From the NCBI GenBank assembly GCA_945906725.1, contig CAMDRI010000006.1, forward strand, positions 1 to 64,000: a stretch of 64,000 nucleotides of DNA. Direction: 5' to 3'. Source of the stretch: Candidatus Kuenenia stuttgartensis. Lineage in GTDB: Bacteria; Planctomycetota; Planctomycetia; Planctomycetales; Planctomycetaceae. The translations under genes were made by a program, and so were the position numbers. Of this stretch, positions 49,094-58,900 are shown piece by piece (positions within the stretch are counted from its first letter, which is position 1; each line of letters begins with the position of its first letter). Under the pieces are notes generated by a model. That model had not been told where the DNA came from and made no database searches. It worked only from the letters and a program-made list of their open reading frames with translations.

Positions 49094-50662
49094 ATGAAGA
49101 AGGAAATGCTCGTCAACGTCCTGCAGCCCGAAGAGAGCCGCATTGCCATCATTGAGGATGGCCTGCTCGAGGAACTCTACGTCGAACGCAACAGCGTCGA
49201 GAGCTTCGCCGGCAATATCTACAAAGGCCGAGTCGTCAACATCGAGCCGAGTATTCAAGCCGCATTCGTCGATTTCGGCGTCGGCCGCAACGGCTTCCTG
49301 CACGTCAGTGACGTCGAATACCAGTACTACAAACACCTCGTCCCCGAACGGGAGGAAGAGGGCCGCGGCCGCCGCCCGTTCAATGAGCGGAGCGTCCGCA
49401 ATAAACCGCCGATTCAAAACATCTTCAAGCGCGGCAGCGAAGTCCTCGTGCAGGTCATCAAGGAAGGGATCGGCACGAAAGGCCCGACTCTTTCGACGTA
49501 CGTCAGCATCCCCGGCCGCTACCTGGTGCTGATGCCCGGCCTCGCACGAGTCGGTGTCAGCCGCAAGATCGAAGACGACGACAGCCGTCGCCGGATGCGG
49601 AAGATCCTCAACACGCTGCAACCGCCTCCGGGCCTCGGCTTCATCATCCGCACCGCCGGCCTCGAACGTGACGCGGCCGATCTGCAACGGGATCTCGACT
49701 ACCTCGTCCGCTTGTGGAAGGTGCTCGTCCGCCGCGTCCAAAAATATCACTCGCCGATCAGCATCTACGAAGACAGCGACCTGATGATCCGCACGATGCG
49801 CGACATCTACCGCGACGACGTCGAGTCCGTCTGGATCGACGAACCCAAAACCTTCGAGCGTGCCCGCGAGTTTATGACGGTCATCTCCCCTGACCACGCC
49901 GACCGCGTGAAGCTCTACACTGGCAAGGATTCGATCTTCCACCACTACCACATCGAAGACGATATCGCTCGCATCCACGAACGGCATGTGCCGCTCAAGG
50001 GAGGCGGATCAATCGTCATCGACCAAACGGAAGCGTTAGTTGCCATCGACGTGAATAGCGGCAACTTCCGGTTCGACGACAACGCCGAGGAATCCGCCTA
50101 CCAGATGAACCTCCGCGCGGCCGAGGAAATCTGCCGGCAGCTTCGTCTGCGCGATCTCGGCGGAGTGATCGTCAACGACTTCATCGACATGCGCGACGAC
50201 CGTCACCGTCGCGGTGTCGAGCGACACTTCCGTGACCTGCTCCGCCGCGACCGAGCCCGGACGAAAGCGCTTCGCATCAGCCCGTTTGGCTTGATCGAGA
50301 TGACTCGGCAGCGCATCCGTCCGTCGCTCCGCCGCAGCGTGTTTGAGAATTGTCCGAGCTGCGCCGCCGTCGGCCTCGTGAAGACCGCCGAAAGCGTCGC
50401 GATCGAGGTCATGCGACTGCTAATGACCGTCGCCCAGCGCGAAGGGGTCCGAAAAATCGGAGTCGATGTTCACGAGCGGGTCGCCAATTACCTCAACAAC
50501 CGCCGCCGCCGCGAAGTCAACCAGCTTGAGGACAACGGCGGCCTGACCATCACGATCACGGCTCGCACGGACGTCAGCCCCAACCACCTCGAATGCCAAA
50601 CCCAGGACGACTCCGGGACCGTTACTCGGATTCCAGTGGGGATTGACTCGAAATCACGCTAA
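49094..50662 (+). CDS. Ribonuclease E/G family endoribonuclease
   Basis: 522 residues. EMLVNVLQPEESRIAIIEDG and then GNIYKGRVVNIEPSIQAAFV with FGVGRNGFLHVSD form the S1 domain. An insert of about 35 residues with many Arg and Glu (EREEEGRGRRPFNERS) sits within it. GGGSIVIDQTEALVAIDVNS carries the Mg-binding Asp of the DNase I-like catalytic region, LGGVIVNDFIDM the second, and FENCPSCAAVG the Zn-link cysteines used for dimerisation. There is no long C-terminal degradosome scaffold, so the length is closer to RNase G. The enzyme cuts AU-rich single-stranded RNA in rRNA processing and mRNA decay. Confidence 0.95.
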   Translation: MKKEMLVNVLQPEESRIAIIEDGLLEELYVERNSVESFAGNIYKGRVVNIEPSIQAAFVDFGVGRNGFLHVSDVEYQYYKHLVPEREEEGRGRRPFNERSVRNKPPIQNIFKRGSEVLVQVIKEGIGTKGPTLSTYVSIPGRYLVLMPGLARVGVSRKIEDDDSRRRMRKILNTLQPPPGLGFIIRTAGLERDAADLQRDLDYLVRLWKVLVRRVQKYHSPISIYEDSDLMIRTMRDIYRDDVESVWIDEPKTFERAREFMTVISPDHADRVKLYTGKDSIFHHYHIEDDIARIHERHVPLKGGGSIVIDQTEALVAIDVNSGNFRFDDNAEESAYQMNLRAAEEICRQLRLRDLGGVIVNDFIDMRDDRHRRGVERHFRDLLRRDRARTKALRISPFGLIEMTRQRIRPSLRRSVFENCPSCAAVGLVKTAESVAIEVMRLLMTVAQREGVRKIGVDVHERVANYLNNRRRREVNQLEDNGGLTITITARTDVSPNHLECQTQDDSGTVTRIPVGIDSKSR

Positions 50663-50725
50663 CCCCCGGCTATAGTCCCCGACCCTTGACCCTCCCAAGC
50701 CAGTGTTTTGAGGAATTTCCGAGCC

Positions 50726-51085
50726 ATGTTCGCGTACATCGAAAACGGCAGCCACCAGTACCGAGTTTCCAACGGCGACACTCTGTTGATTGACTTCGTC
50801 GACACGGCAAAAACCGGCGATTCGATCACGTTCGATAAGATTCTGCTCGCCAACGGCGGTGGAGCCAGTGTGATTGGAGCCCCCTCCATTTCGGGCGCAA
50901 GCGTCACTGCGGAAGTCGTTGAGCCGCTGGTCAAAGGCCCGAAGCTCGAAATCCAAAAGATGCGCCGCCGCAAGAACTATCGCCGGCATACCGGCCACCG
51001 CCAGGGCTACACCCAAGTGAAGATCACCGCCATCACCGTTCCTGGCATGCAAGTCGTCGAAACGGTGCCTGCTGCCGGTGCGTAG
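50726..51085 (+). CDS. rplU: 50S ribosomal protein L21
   Basis: 119 residues from the ATG at 50726; the track adds six leader residues. MFAYIENGSHQYRVSNGDTL is the canonical L21 start. GDSITFDKILLANGGG and TAEVVEPLVKGPKLEIQKMR followed by RRKNYRRHTGHRQGYTQVKI form the rRNA-binding loop and strand. rpmA (L27) often follows rplU, but here a terminator follows instead. RNase E/G immediately upstream recalls the rng/rne-rplU-rpmA association of many genomes. TATAGT at 50671 may be a -10 element, but no -35 lies at the right distance. Confidence 0.97.
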   Translation: MFAYIENGSHQYRVSNGDTLLIDFVDTAKTGDSITFDKILLANGGGASVIGAPSISGASVTAEVVEPLVKGPKLEIQKMRRRKNYRRHTGHRQGYTQVKITAITVPGMQVVETVPAAGA

Positions 51086-51104
51086 TCGAGCTGAGAAATC
51101 GCGA

Positions 51105-51132
51105 GAAAACCCAGTCTTTGACTGGGTTTTTT
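51105..51132 (+). terminator. Intrinsic terminator of rplU
   Basis: AAACCCAGTC and GACTGGGTTT form a stem with a very short loop, followed directly by a run of T. It lies about 20 bases after the rplU stop and is a strong Rho-independent terminator. Confidence 0.93.
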
Positions 51133-51313
51133 CATGCGCAGCAGGCAGTGATTTCACCGCCGCAGCGGCGATCAGGGCAGTCACGAAACCGAACCGTGAC
51201 GAGCCGCTCTTAATGATTCTTTCATTTTTTCTGAACTCGCTAAGCCTGCATTTCATCGACAGGTTACGGCCACTCGGAATTGAATTTTGGACGTTCCGAA
51301 AGAATTCATCACC

Positions 51314-51341
51314 TTGACAATTCGGGCTGCCGATTTATAGT
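51314..51341 (+). promoter_or_regulatory. nrdJ: Sigma-70-type promoter upstream of nrdJ
   Basis: TTGACA (51314-51319) is a perfect -35 and TATAGT (51336-51341) a 5-of-6 -10, with a 16-base spacer. Transcription would start near 51348, giving a leader of about 200 bases. Confidence 0.75.
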
Positions 51342-51390
51342 TTCGACCCTGTTCGCACATACTAGATGCGGGGTCAGGAATAACTTTTCC

Positions 51391-51406
51391 CCACAATTAG
51401 TTGTGT
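51391..51406 (+). promoter_or_regulatory. Candidate NrdR box upstream of nrdJ
   Basis: CCACAATTAGTTGTGT agrees with the NrdR consensus ACACWATATATWGTGT at 12 of 16 positions, with both half-sites (CACAA/TTGTG) intact. NrdR represses ribonucleotide reductase genes in many bacteria. Usually two boxes occur about 31-32 bases apart. A clear second box was not found; CGCA...TGCG at 51355-51371 is the nearest palindrome. Confidence 0.5.
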
Positions 51407-51548
51407 TTCAGTTCTCAGCGGGCGACTGGTTCTTGTTCGCCTAAAGTCGCTTTTTTCACGGCATTTTCCTGGCAAGAGGTCGCTTTTGAGCGGGTCATGA
51501 GGCCCCGGCTCCCCCTTGGTTTTTCTTCCTTTGTTGAAGGAGTGCATG

Positions 51549-54500
51549 ATGCACGACGCCAACACGCTTTTGGATGCAGACTACCTCTCCGCTTCGAGCA
51601 CTCGTTCCCACAACGGGAACGGCAATGGAGGCAACGGACAGATGACTCGCGAAACTGCAGTTCGCAGCACATCCGCGCCAGGGCCGCACTTCACTCCGCA
51701 GACAACCCCGATGAAAATCGCTCCGCACTTTTGCCCAGCGAACGTCGATCCGTTTTCGACCACCGAATGGGACTATCGCACAGCTGCGATTAAAGACGAG
51801 AACGGCAAAGTGCTGTTCGAGCAAACTAACTGCGAAGTCCCGAAGGATTGGTCGCCGCTCGCCACCAACGTTGTCGTCAGCAAATACTTTTACGGTGAGC
51901 CGAGCACTCCGGAGCGTGAGACCAGCGTCCGACAAGTGATTCATCGCGTGTCGCGCACGATCTCCGATTGGGGCATCAAGGACGGCTACTTCGCGACACC
52001 AGCCGATGGCGAGACGTTTTACCGCGAACTGACCTGGCTGCTGCTGCATCAGCACGGCTGCTTCAACTCGCCGGTATGGTTCAACGTCGGGCTGTATCAC
52101 CAGTACGGCGTCAAAGGCTCGCAGGGCAATTATCGTTGGGACGTCGAGACGCAGTCGATCCGCCGGCCGGACACGCCGTATGAGTTCCCGCAAGGCTCGG
52201 CCTGCTTCATTCAGTCGGTCGAGGACAACATGGAGGACATCATGCGTCTCGCTCGCAGCGAGGCGATGTTGTTCAAGTTCGGCTCCGGCACCGGCACGGA
52301 TCTCTCCACGATCCGCTCTTCCAAAGAGAAGCTTTCCGGCGGTGGAGTCCCATCAGGGCCGCTGTCGTTCATGCGGGTCTACGACCAGATCGCAGCCGTC
52401 GTGAAGTCGGGTGGGAAGACTCGCCGCGCGGCCAAGATGCAGAGCCTCAAGGACTGGCATCCGGACATTCTCGAATTCATTCAGTGCAAAACGAAGGAAG
52501 AGAAGAAGGCTCGCTTGCTGATCGACTCGGGCGAGTACGAAGCGAACTTCAACGGCGAAGCGTACAGTTCGATCATGTTCCAGAACGCGAACTTGTCGGT
52601 GCGGTTGAGCGACGAATTCATGCATGCTGCTCTCGACGGCAAGAAGTGGCGGACGCACTGGGTCACCGATCCCAAAAAATCCGGCCCGGAATACGACGCC
52701 AAGTACGTGCTCCGCGAGATGGCGTCCGGCACGTGGTACTGCGGTGATCCCGGCGTGCAATACGACACGACGATTAACCGTTGGCACACTTGCTCGAACA
52801 CGGGCCGCATCAACGCCAGCAATCCGTGCTCCGAGTACATGTTCCTCGACGACACGGCCTGCAATCTGTCGAGCATCAATCTCCGTAAGTTCTCTCGTGA
52901 GGGGAACAAGTTCGACATCGACAGCTTCCGCCGAGCCTGCGCGATCTTCATCACCGCTCAGGAAATCCTCGTCGATCACGCCAGCTATCCGACTCCGGCG
53001 ATCGCCGAGAACAGCCATCTGTTCCGGCCGCTGGGACTCGGCTATGCGAACCTTGGCAGTTTGCTGATGTCATGGGGCATTCCGTATGACAGTGACGCCG
53101 GTCGCGGAGTTTGCGGATCGATCACAGCGCTTCTCAATGGGCAGGCGTATCTCACGTCGAGTCGCATCGCCAGCAGCATCGGGACGTTCGCCGGGTACGC
53201 CGAGAACGAGCAGCCGATGCTTCGCGTGATGTCGATGCACCGCGAGGCGGCGTATCGCATCGACCCATGCTGCCCGGACTATCTGCGTCAAGCGGCTCAG
53301 CAAGTCTGGGACGAGTGTCTCGAATCGGGCCGCAAGTACGGATACCGGAACGCTCAGGCGACGGTGCTCGCGCCGACCGGCACGATTGCCTTCATGATGG
53401 ACTGCGACACGACCGGCATCGAGCCGGACATCGCGCTCATTAAGTACAAGCAGCTCGCGGGCGGCGGCATGTTGAAGATCATCAACCGCACCGTTCCGTT
53501 CGCGCTCAAGTCGCTCGGCTACGATCAACCGCAGATCGAGGGCATTCTCGACTACCTCGAAAAGAACGACACGATCGAAGGTGCTCCGAACCTACGGAAC
53601 GAAGACTTGCCAGTCTTCGACTGTGCGTTCAAGGCTCCCAAGGGATTGCGGACGATCCATTGGCGCGGGCACGTCAAGATGATGGCCGCCGCTCAGCCGT
53701 TCTTGAGCGGAGCGATCTCGAAGACCGTCAACATGCCGACCGATTCGACCGTCGAGGACATCGAGAGCGCGTACATCGAAGGCTGGAAGCTGGGCCTCAA
53801 GGCGTTGGCGATCTACCGCGACGGCTCCAAGCAATCGCAGCCGCTGAACACGTCGAAAGAGGGTGACAAGCAGAAGGTGGACGGCACCATCGAAGCCGTT
53901 CCCGGACGTCCGATTCGCCGCCGTCTGCCTGCGACGCGCAGCTCGATCACTCACAAGTTCAGCGTCGGTAATCACGATGGCTACATCACGGTCGGCCTGT
54001 TCGAGGACAACACGCCCGGCGAGTTATTCATCACGATGGCGAAAGAAGGGAGCACGATCGGCGGCCTGATGGACGTCATCGGCACACTGACGTCAATGGG
54101 CCTGCAATATGGAGTTCCGGTGCAAGTCTTCGTGGACAAATTCTCGCACAGCCGGTTCGAGCCGAGCGGTTGGACGAAGAACCAGGACATCCCGCACGCC
54201 AAATCGGTGGTCGATTACATCTACCGCTGGCTCGGCATGGAGTTCGTCCCCGGTTACCGCGAAGCGAACAGTCCGAGGTTTAATGGCAACAACCACGGCA
54301 ATGGGCACTCCCAAACTGCCGTCGCTCCGACCGCTGAAACGGTTGCGAAAGAGATGACGACGATCATTGAGATGCACGTCAACGGAGTTGGCTTGGCCGA
54401 ATCGACTTCGTCGCGCAGCGGCCTTCCGGTCATCAGCGACGGACCAGGCATCCGCAACGACCAGTTCAAAGGTTTCCAAAGCGACGCGCCGGCTTGCGAC

Positions 54501-54578
54501 AGTTGCGGACAGATCACCGTCCGCAATGGCAACTGCTACCTCTGCCACAACTGCGGAGCCAGCATGGGCTGTTCGTAA
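51549..54578 (+). CDS. nrdJ: Adenosylcobalamin-dependent ribonucleotide reductase (class II)
   Basis: Reduces ribonucleotides to deoxyribonucleotides using a radical generated from coenzyme B12. 1009 residues from the ATG at 51549, six bases after AGGAG; the ATG at 51546 is possible and the track start at 51516 is not. A Gly/Asn-rich N-terminus of about 60 residues is followed by FNSPVWFNVGLY, SACFIQSVEDNMEDIMRLAR, FKFGSGTGTDLSTIRSSKEK, ASNPCSEYMFLDDTACNLSS with active-site residues, and LAPTGTIAFMMDCDTTGIEP. A C-terminal regulatory-type domain ends in CDSCGQITVRNGNCYLCHNC, a four-cysteine zinc-ribbon-like tail. No intein is present. The gene has its own promoter and terminator. Confidence 0.96.
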   Translation: MHDANTLLDADYLSASSTRSHNGNGNGGNGQMTRETAVRSTSAPGPHFTPQTTPMKIAPHFCPANVDPFSTTEWDYRTAAIKDENGKVLFEQTNCEVPKDWSPLATNVVVSKYFYGEPSTPERETSVRQVIHRVSRTISDWGIKDGYFATPADGETFYRELTWLLLHQHGCFNSPVWFNVGLYHQYGVKGSQGNYRWDVETQSIRRPDTPYEFPQGSACFIQSVEDNMEDIMRLARSEAMLFKFGSGTGTDLSTIRSSKEKLSGGGVPSGPLSFMRVYDQIAAVVKSGGKTRRAAKMQSLKDWHPDILEFIQCKTKEEKKARLLIDSGEYEANFNGEAYSSIMFQNANLSVRLSDEFMHAALDGKKWRTHWVTDPKKSGPEYDAKYVLREMASGTWYCGDPGVQYDTTINRWHTCSNTGRINASNPCSEYMFLDDTACNLSSINLRKFSREGNKFDIDSFRRACAIFITAQEILVDHASYPTPAIAENSHLFRPLGLGYANLGSLLMSWGIPYDSDAGRGVCGSITALLNGQAYLTSSRIASSIGTFAGYAENEQPMLRVMSMHREAAYRIDPCCPDYLRQAAQQVWDECLESGRKYGYRNAQATVLAPTGTIAFMMDCDTTGIEPDIALIKYKQLAGGGMLKIINRTVPFALKSLGYDQPQIEGILDYLEKNDTIEGAPNLRNEDLPVFDCAFKAPKGLRTIHWRGHVKMMAAAQPFLSGAISKTVNMPTDSTVEDIESAYIEGWKLGLKALAIYRDGSKQSQPLNTSKEGDKQKVDGTIEAVPGRPIRRRLPATRSSITHKFSVGNHDGYITVGLFEDNTPGELFITMAKEGSTIGGLMDVIGTLTSMGLQYGVPVQVFVDKFSHSRFEPSGWTKNQDIPHAKSVVDYIYRWLGMEFVPGYREANSPRFNGNNHGNGHSQTAVAPTAETVAKEMTTIIEMHVNGVGLAESTSSRSGLPVISDGPGIRNDQFKGFQSDAPACDSCGQITVRNGNCYLCHNCGASMGCS

Positions 54579-54598
54579 CCGACTCGTCCTAGCGTCGA

Positions 54599-54640
54599 GT
54601 ACCCCGGCCCAAGTTGAGGGAACCGGGGTGCTTTCTTTTT
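54599..54640 (+). terminator. Intrinsic terminator of nrdJ
   Basis: GTACCCCGG and CCGGGGTGC pair around a 15-base loop and are followed by TTTCTTTTT. It begins about 20 bases after the nrdJ stop. Confidence 0.88.
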
Positions 54641-54771
54641 GTGGTCACAGCCACACACCCGCTTGGTTCCCATTCGCGAAGTCGGATCGCATACTGTTCA
54701 CCCGATGTTGCTGGGTGGCTTGGTCGCGTGGCCGCAGACACCGAGCGGAAATTTTACAGCAGGAGTGAATC

Positions 54772-55857
54772 ATGCGAGCGATTCGTTTGGCGCCCTGTGT
54801 CATGGCTGGTCTGTTGGTCTCGATGAGCGCCTCGTTCGGAGCCGAATGGGGCTTGAAGGAAGGAACTCCGGAAATCAAATCCGCCGGGGCGTTGGCGTTT
54901 GGACCAGATGGGATTTTGTTTGTCGGCGATGCCAAGGGAGCCACCGTCTTTGCCATCGGTACTGGCGACACGAAGGGCAATCCAAGCAAGGTGCAGCTCA
55001 ACGTCTCTGGCCTGAATGCGAAAATCGCCGAGACGCTCGGTGTGAATGCCGACAAGATCACGATCAACGATCTGGCCGTGAATCCGCTGACGGGCAATGT
55101 CTTCTTGTCGGTCTCGAAGGCGGGCAGCGCGGCGGTCGTGAAGGTCGCGGCCGATGGCAAGCTCAGCCATGTCAGCTTGGCGAAGGTGGCGTTCCAGAAG
55201 GTCGAGTTGCCGAACGCTCCAGAGGACAAAGAAGTTGCGACGAAGCGAGGCCCGGCCAACCTGCGTGCTCAATCCATCACCGACCTCGCGTATACCGAAG
55301 GAAAAGTTTACGTCTCCGGCGTGGCGGGCGGATCGCCCTCGAACGTGCGTGAGATTCCGTTCCCGTTCACGGACGCGAACGCCGGCACCAGCGTTGAGAT
55401 TTATCACGCGGCTCACGGCAAAGTGGAAGACTACGCCGTTGTCCGCACGTTCCTGCCGATCAACATCGACGGCGAAGCGAGCTTGCTGGCCGGCTTTACC
55501 TGTACGCCGCTTGTGAAGTTCCCCGTAAATACCTTGAAGCCCGGCGAGAAGACTCGCGGCACGACCGTCGCCGAACTGGGCAACAGGAATCAGCCACTCG
55601 ACATGATCGTCTATCAGAAGGAGGGCAAGACCTTCCTGCTGATGTCCAACAACAATCGCGGCGTGATGAAGATCACGACCGAAGGGATCACCAAGAACCC
55701 GGGCCTCACTGAGCCCGTCAAAGTTGGTGGAGTCGCTGGCCAAACCTACGAGACTATCAAGGAACTCGAAGGGGTCGTACAGCTCGACAAACTGAACAGC
55801 ACGCACGCCGTGATCGTCACCAGTTCGTTTGAGCTGCGGACAATCGCGCTGCCGTAA
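54772..55857 (+). CDS. Secreted beta-propeller-like protein of unknown function
   Basis: 361 residues from an ATG with CAGGAG upstream. A signal peptide (APCVMAGLLVSMSASFGA/E) indicates export. The mature protein has repeated strand patterns (ALAFGPDGILFVGDAKGATV, DLAVNPLTGNVFLSVSKAGS and DLAYTEGKVYVSGVAGG) resembling NHL or SMP-30-type propellers, but no metal or catalytic residues can be assigned. It lies 139 bases upstream of the heme-binding dehydrogenase gene, with two hairpin repeats between them, so joint function is possible but not shown. Confidence 0.75.
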   Translation: MRAIRLAPCVMAGLLVSMSASFGAEWGLKEGTPEIKSAGALAFGPDGILFVGDAKGATVFAIGTGDTKGNPSKVQLNVSGLNAKIAETLGVNADKITINDLAVNPLTGNVFLSVSKAGSAAVVKVAADGKLSHVSLAKVAFQKVELPNAPEDKEVATKRGPANLRAQSITDLAYTEGKVYVSGVAGGSPSNVREIPFPFTDANAGTSVEIYHAAHGKVEDYAVVRTFLPINIDGEASLLAGFTCTPLVKFPVNTLKPGEKTRGTTVAELGNRNQPLDMIVYQKEGKTFLLMSNNNRGVMKITTEGITKNPGLTEPVKVGGVAGQTYETIKELEGVVQLDKLNSTHAVIVTSSFELRTIALP

Positions 55858-55866
55858 CGTGGCGTG

Positions 55867-55886
55867 GGGCAGGTTTCTAGCCTGCC
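55867..55886. repeat. Short hairpin GGCAGG/CCTGCC
   Basis: GGCAGGTTTCTAGCCTGCC has perfect 6-base arms. It follows the stop of the propeller-like gene and directly precedes the family D repeat. Confidence 0.5.
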
Positions 55887-55896
55887 ATTGGCTTTT

Positions 55897-55963
55897 GGAG
55901 GACGGGCACTCTTGACCGTCCTTTTTTCGTGATCCGCAGGACGGTCAAGAGTGCCCGTCCTCC
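55897..55963. repeat. Family D perfect inverted repeat
   Basis: Two 26-base perfectly complementary arms (55897-55922 and 55938-55963) begin GGAGGACGGGCACTCTTGAC, with a 15-base loop. A partial copy lies inside the TPR gene at 3457-3487. It sits directly upstream of the heme dehydrogenase ribosome binding site. Confidence 0.93.
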
Positions 55964-55996
55964 ACTTGGCCTGTGCCTTTCAATTTGGAGGCCTCA

Positions 55997-58900
55997 ATGC
56001 TCAGAACCGCTCGCAGGGTTTGTCTCATTGTTATTGGCCTGTTGTCGCACCTCGAGACAACAGCATTCGGCCAAGGCTACTCGCCCGATGAAGCCATCAA
56101 GCGGATGAAAGTGGCGGACGGGTTCGGGGTCAACGTCGTCGCCAGCGAGCCGCTCGTACGGCAACCGGTCGCCATCGAGTTCGATGACCGCGGCCGGTTG
56201 TGGGTCATTCAGTATTTGCAGTACCCAAACCCGGCGGGGCTGAAGCGAGTGCAGGTCGATCGCTTCTCGCGGACGAAGTACGACCGAGTGCCGGAACCGC
56301 CCCCGAAGGGGCCGCGCGGAGCGGATCGAATCACGATCCTTGAAGACACCGACGGCGACGGCCGCATGGACCGCGGTCGCGATTTCATCGACGGGTTGAA
56401 CCTCACAACCGGGATTGCGTTCGGTCACGGCGGCGTGTTTGTGCTCAATGTGCCGTACTTACTGTTCTATCCCGACAAGAACCGAGATGACGTGCCAGAC
56501 AGCGATCCCGAAGTGCTGCTTAGTGGCTTCGGCATGGAGGACGCTCACAGCGTCGCAAACTCGCTGACATTTGGGCCGGACGGTTGGCTCTACGGCTGCC
56601 AAGGGAGCACTGTGACCGCGAACGTGCGCGGCATCGAGTTTCAACAGGGCGTGTGGCGGTATCACCCGCTGACGCGTGCGTTTGAACTCTTCTGCGAAGG
56701 AGGCGGCAACTCGTGGGGCCTGGACTTCGACCGCACCGGCCAATTGCTCTACAGCACGAACTGGGGCGGGCATGTCCTGCTGCATGGCGTGCAGGGGGGC
56801 TACCTCGTGAAGGCGTTTGCCAAACACGGAGCGTTGCACAACCCGCACGCTTACGGCTTCTTCGATCATGCTCCGCACAAGAATTTTCGGGGCGGGCATG
56901 TGACGGTCGGCGGCATCGTCTATCAAGGGGACTCGTTTCCGGATTCGTTCCGAGGCAAATACATCGCGGGAGACTTACTCGGCCACGGAGTTTATTGGCA
57001 CGACATCGAACCGCGCGGCTCGACGATTCAGACCGCTCATGGCGGCGAGTTGCTGGTGGCGAACGATTCATGGTTCGCACCGACCGACGTGACGATGGGG
57101 CCGGACGGCGCAATCTACGTTTCCGATTGGCACGACTCGCGTACGGCACATCCCGATCCCGACGCCGAATGGGACCGCTCGAACGGCCGGATTTACCGGA
57201 TCGCCGCGAAGGGATCGAAGCCCGCCGCGCTGATCGACTTTGCTAAGTTGCCAAATGACGAATTGTTGAAGCTGCACACACATCGTAATCAGTGGTACGT
57301 GCGGAGCGCACGGCAGGAGTTGGCGCGGCGCACGCCTCACCAGCACGACGCGCCAGCGAGTAGTCGGAACGAGGAAAAGGAAAAGCCGCCAGTCAACCAC
57401 CTGCTGCCGCTTCGGTCTGGTATCGAAACCTTGCGTCAGGTGGCGGTGATAGCAGCCGACGAAACGACGGCACTCGAAGCATTCTGGACGCTCAATGTCT
57501 GTGGTGGTTTCGACGAGGCGTTGGCGTTCAAACTGCTCGACAGCCCGCACGCGGCCGTGCGGATGTGGACGGTGCGTTTGCTCGGAGATCCGAAACAAGT
57601 GGTCTCGACCAAGATGGCTCATCGGCTGGATGACTTCGCGGAGACCGATCCGTCGGTCCATGTGCGAATGCAACTGGCTTGCACCGCCGCACGACTGCCG
57701 GCCCATCTGGCGATGCCGATCATCAACGCGAACATCAATCGAGACATCGACAACGCCGATCCGTTCGTGCCGCTGCTTTGGTGGTGGGCGATCGAACGGC
57801 ACAGTGTCAGTTCGGAGAACGGCGTCAACGGCCGAGACGAAGTGATGAAGCGCTTCGTCCGGTCCTCGCTGTGGAAATCGAAGCTGGGCAGCACGACGTT
57901 GCTACCGCGACTGCTTCGACGATACGGGGCCGAGGGAACATCTGCTGGTCATGCGGCGTGTTTGCAATTGCTCAAAGCCGCGCCGAATGATGCGGAACGA
58001 GACACGTTGCTGGCGTCGTTGCTCTCCGGTTGGCGAGAAACTCCGCGCGACGCGACTGCGCTGTCGCTGGAACTCACCGATTCGATCGTGTCACGCTGGA
58101 ATGCGAAGCCGGACGACAGCACGTTGCTCACGTTCGCGCTGGCGCTGAAGCATCGACCGGCCTACGACCGGACGTTAGCTGAGTGCCGGAACTCGCAGGC
58201 GGACCCCAATCGCAGGATCGCCCGACTCAGCCTGCTCGCCGAGGTGATTCAGCCGGACGCCACCGAACCGCTGTTGGCCATTGTAACCTCGGAGAAAGAG
58301 CCGGAATCGGTTCGATCCGCGGCGCTGGCCACGGTAGGTCGGTTCGGTAGCGATGAGGTCCGGACGCGATTGCTGGCGGAACTTTCGAAGTTGCCGCCGA
58401 AGCTGAAGAGCCAAACGATCGACCAGTTGCTCGGCCGCAAGTCGTCCGCCGCCGCGCTGCTCAATCGAGTCGATCGAGGTGAACTCAAGCCGAGCGATCT
58501 GCCAGCCGACCAAGTCCGCCGCGTCGCGCTGTTCGAGGACACAGAACTCGACGCGCTGGTCACGAAGCATTGGGGCAAGCTCGGTGCGGCGACTCGCGAG
58601 GAGAAACTGGCCGAGGTGCGGCGGCTCAACAACGACCTGCGAGCGGCTGGCGGCAACGCTGAAGCCGGAAAAGCGGTCTACAAAAAGCACTGTGCCGCGT
58701 GCCACCAGATTTTCGGCGAGGGAACGAAGCTCGGCCCGGACCTCACGACTGCAAATCGCAAGGACCGCGACTACTTGCTGATCAGCCTGGTCGATCCCAG
58801 CGTGGTCATTCGCAAAGAATTTCTCAGCCACATCGTGCAGACAGTCGACGGCCGGGTGCTCAACGGACTGATTGTCGAACGGAACGAATCGGGGCTGACG

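Larger units (their letters stand above)
51086..51548. other. Intergenic region with terminator, promoter and candidate operator
   Basis: 463 bases between rplU and nrdJ. In order they hold the rplU terminator, about 180 bases without visible signals, a near-consensus promoter at 51314-51341, a candidate NrdR box at 51391-51406 and the nrdJ ribosome binding site (GAAGGAG, 51536-51542). Confidence 0.75.

Noticed and set aside
48607-49155. 182-aa ORF in the rne/rng leader
   Set aside because: Composition is R/T/P-rich, it overlaps the RNase start in another frame, and no ribosome binding site or family is apparent.
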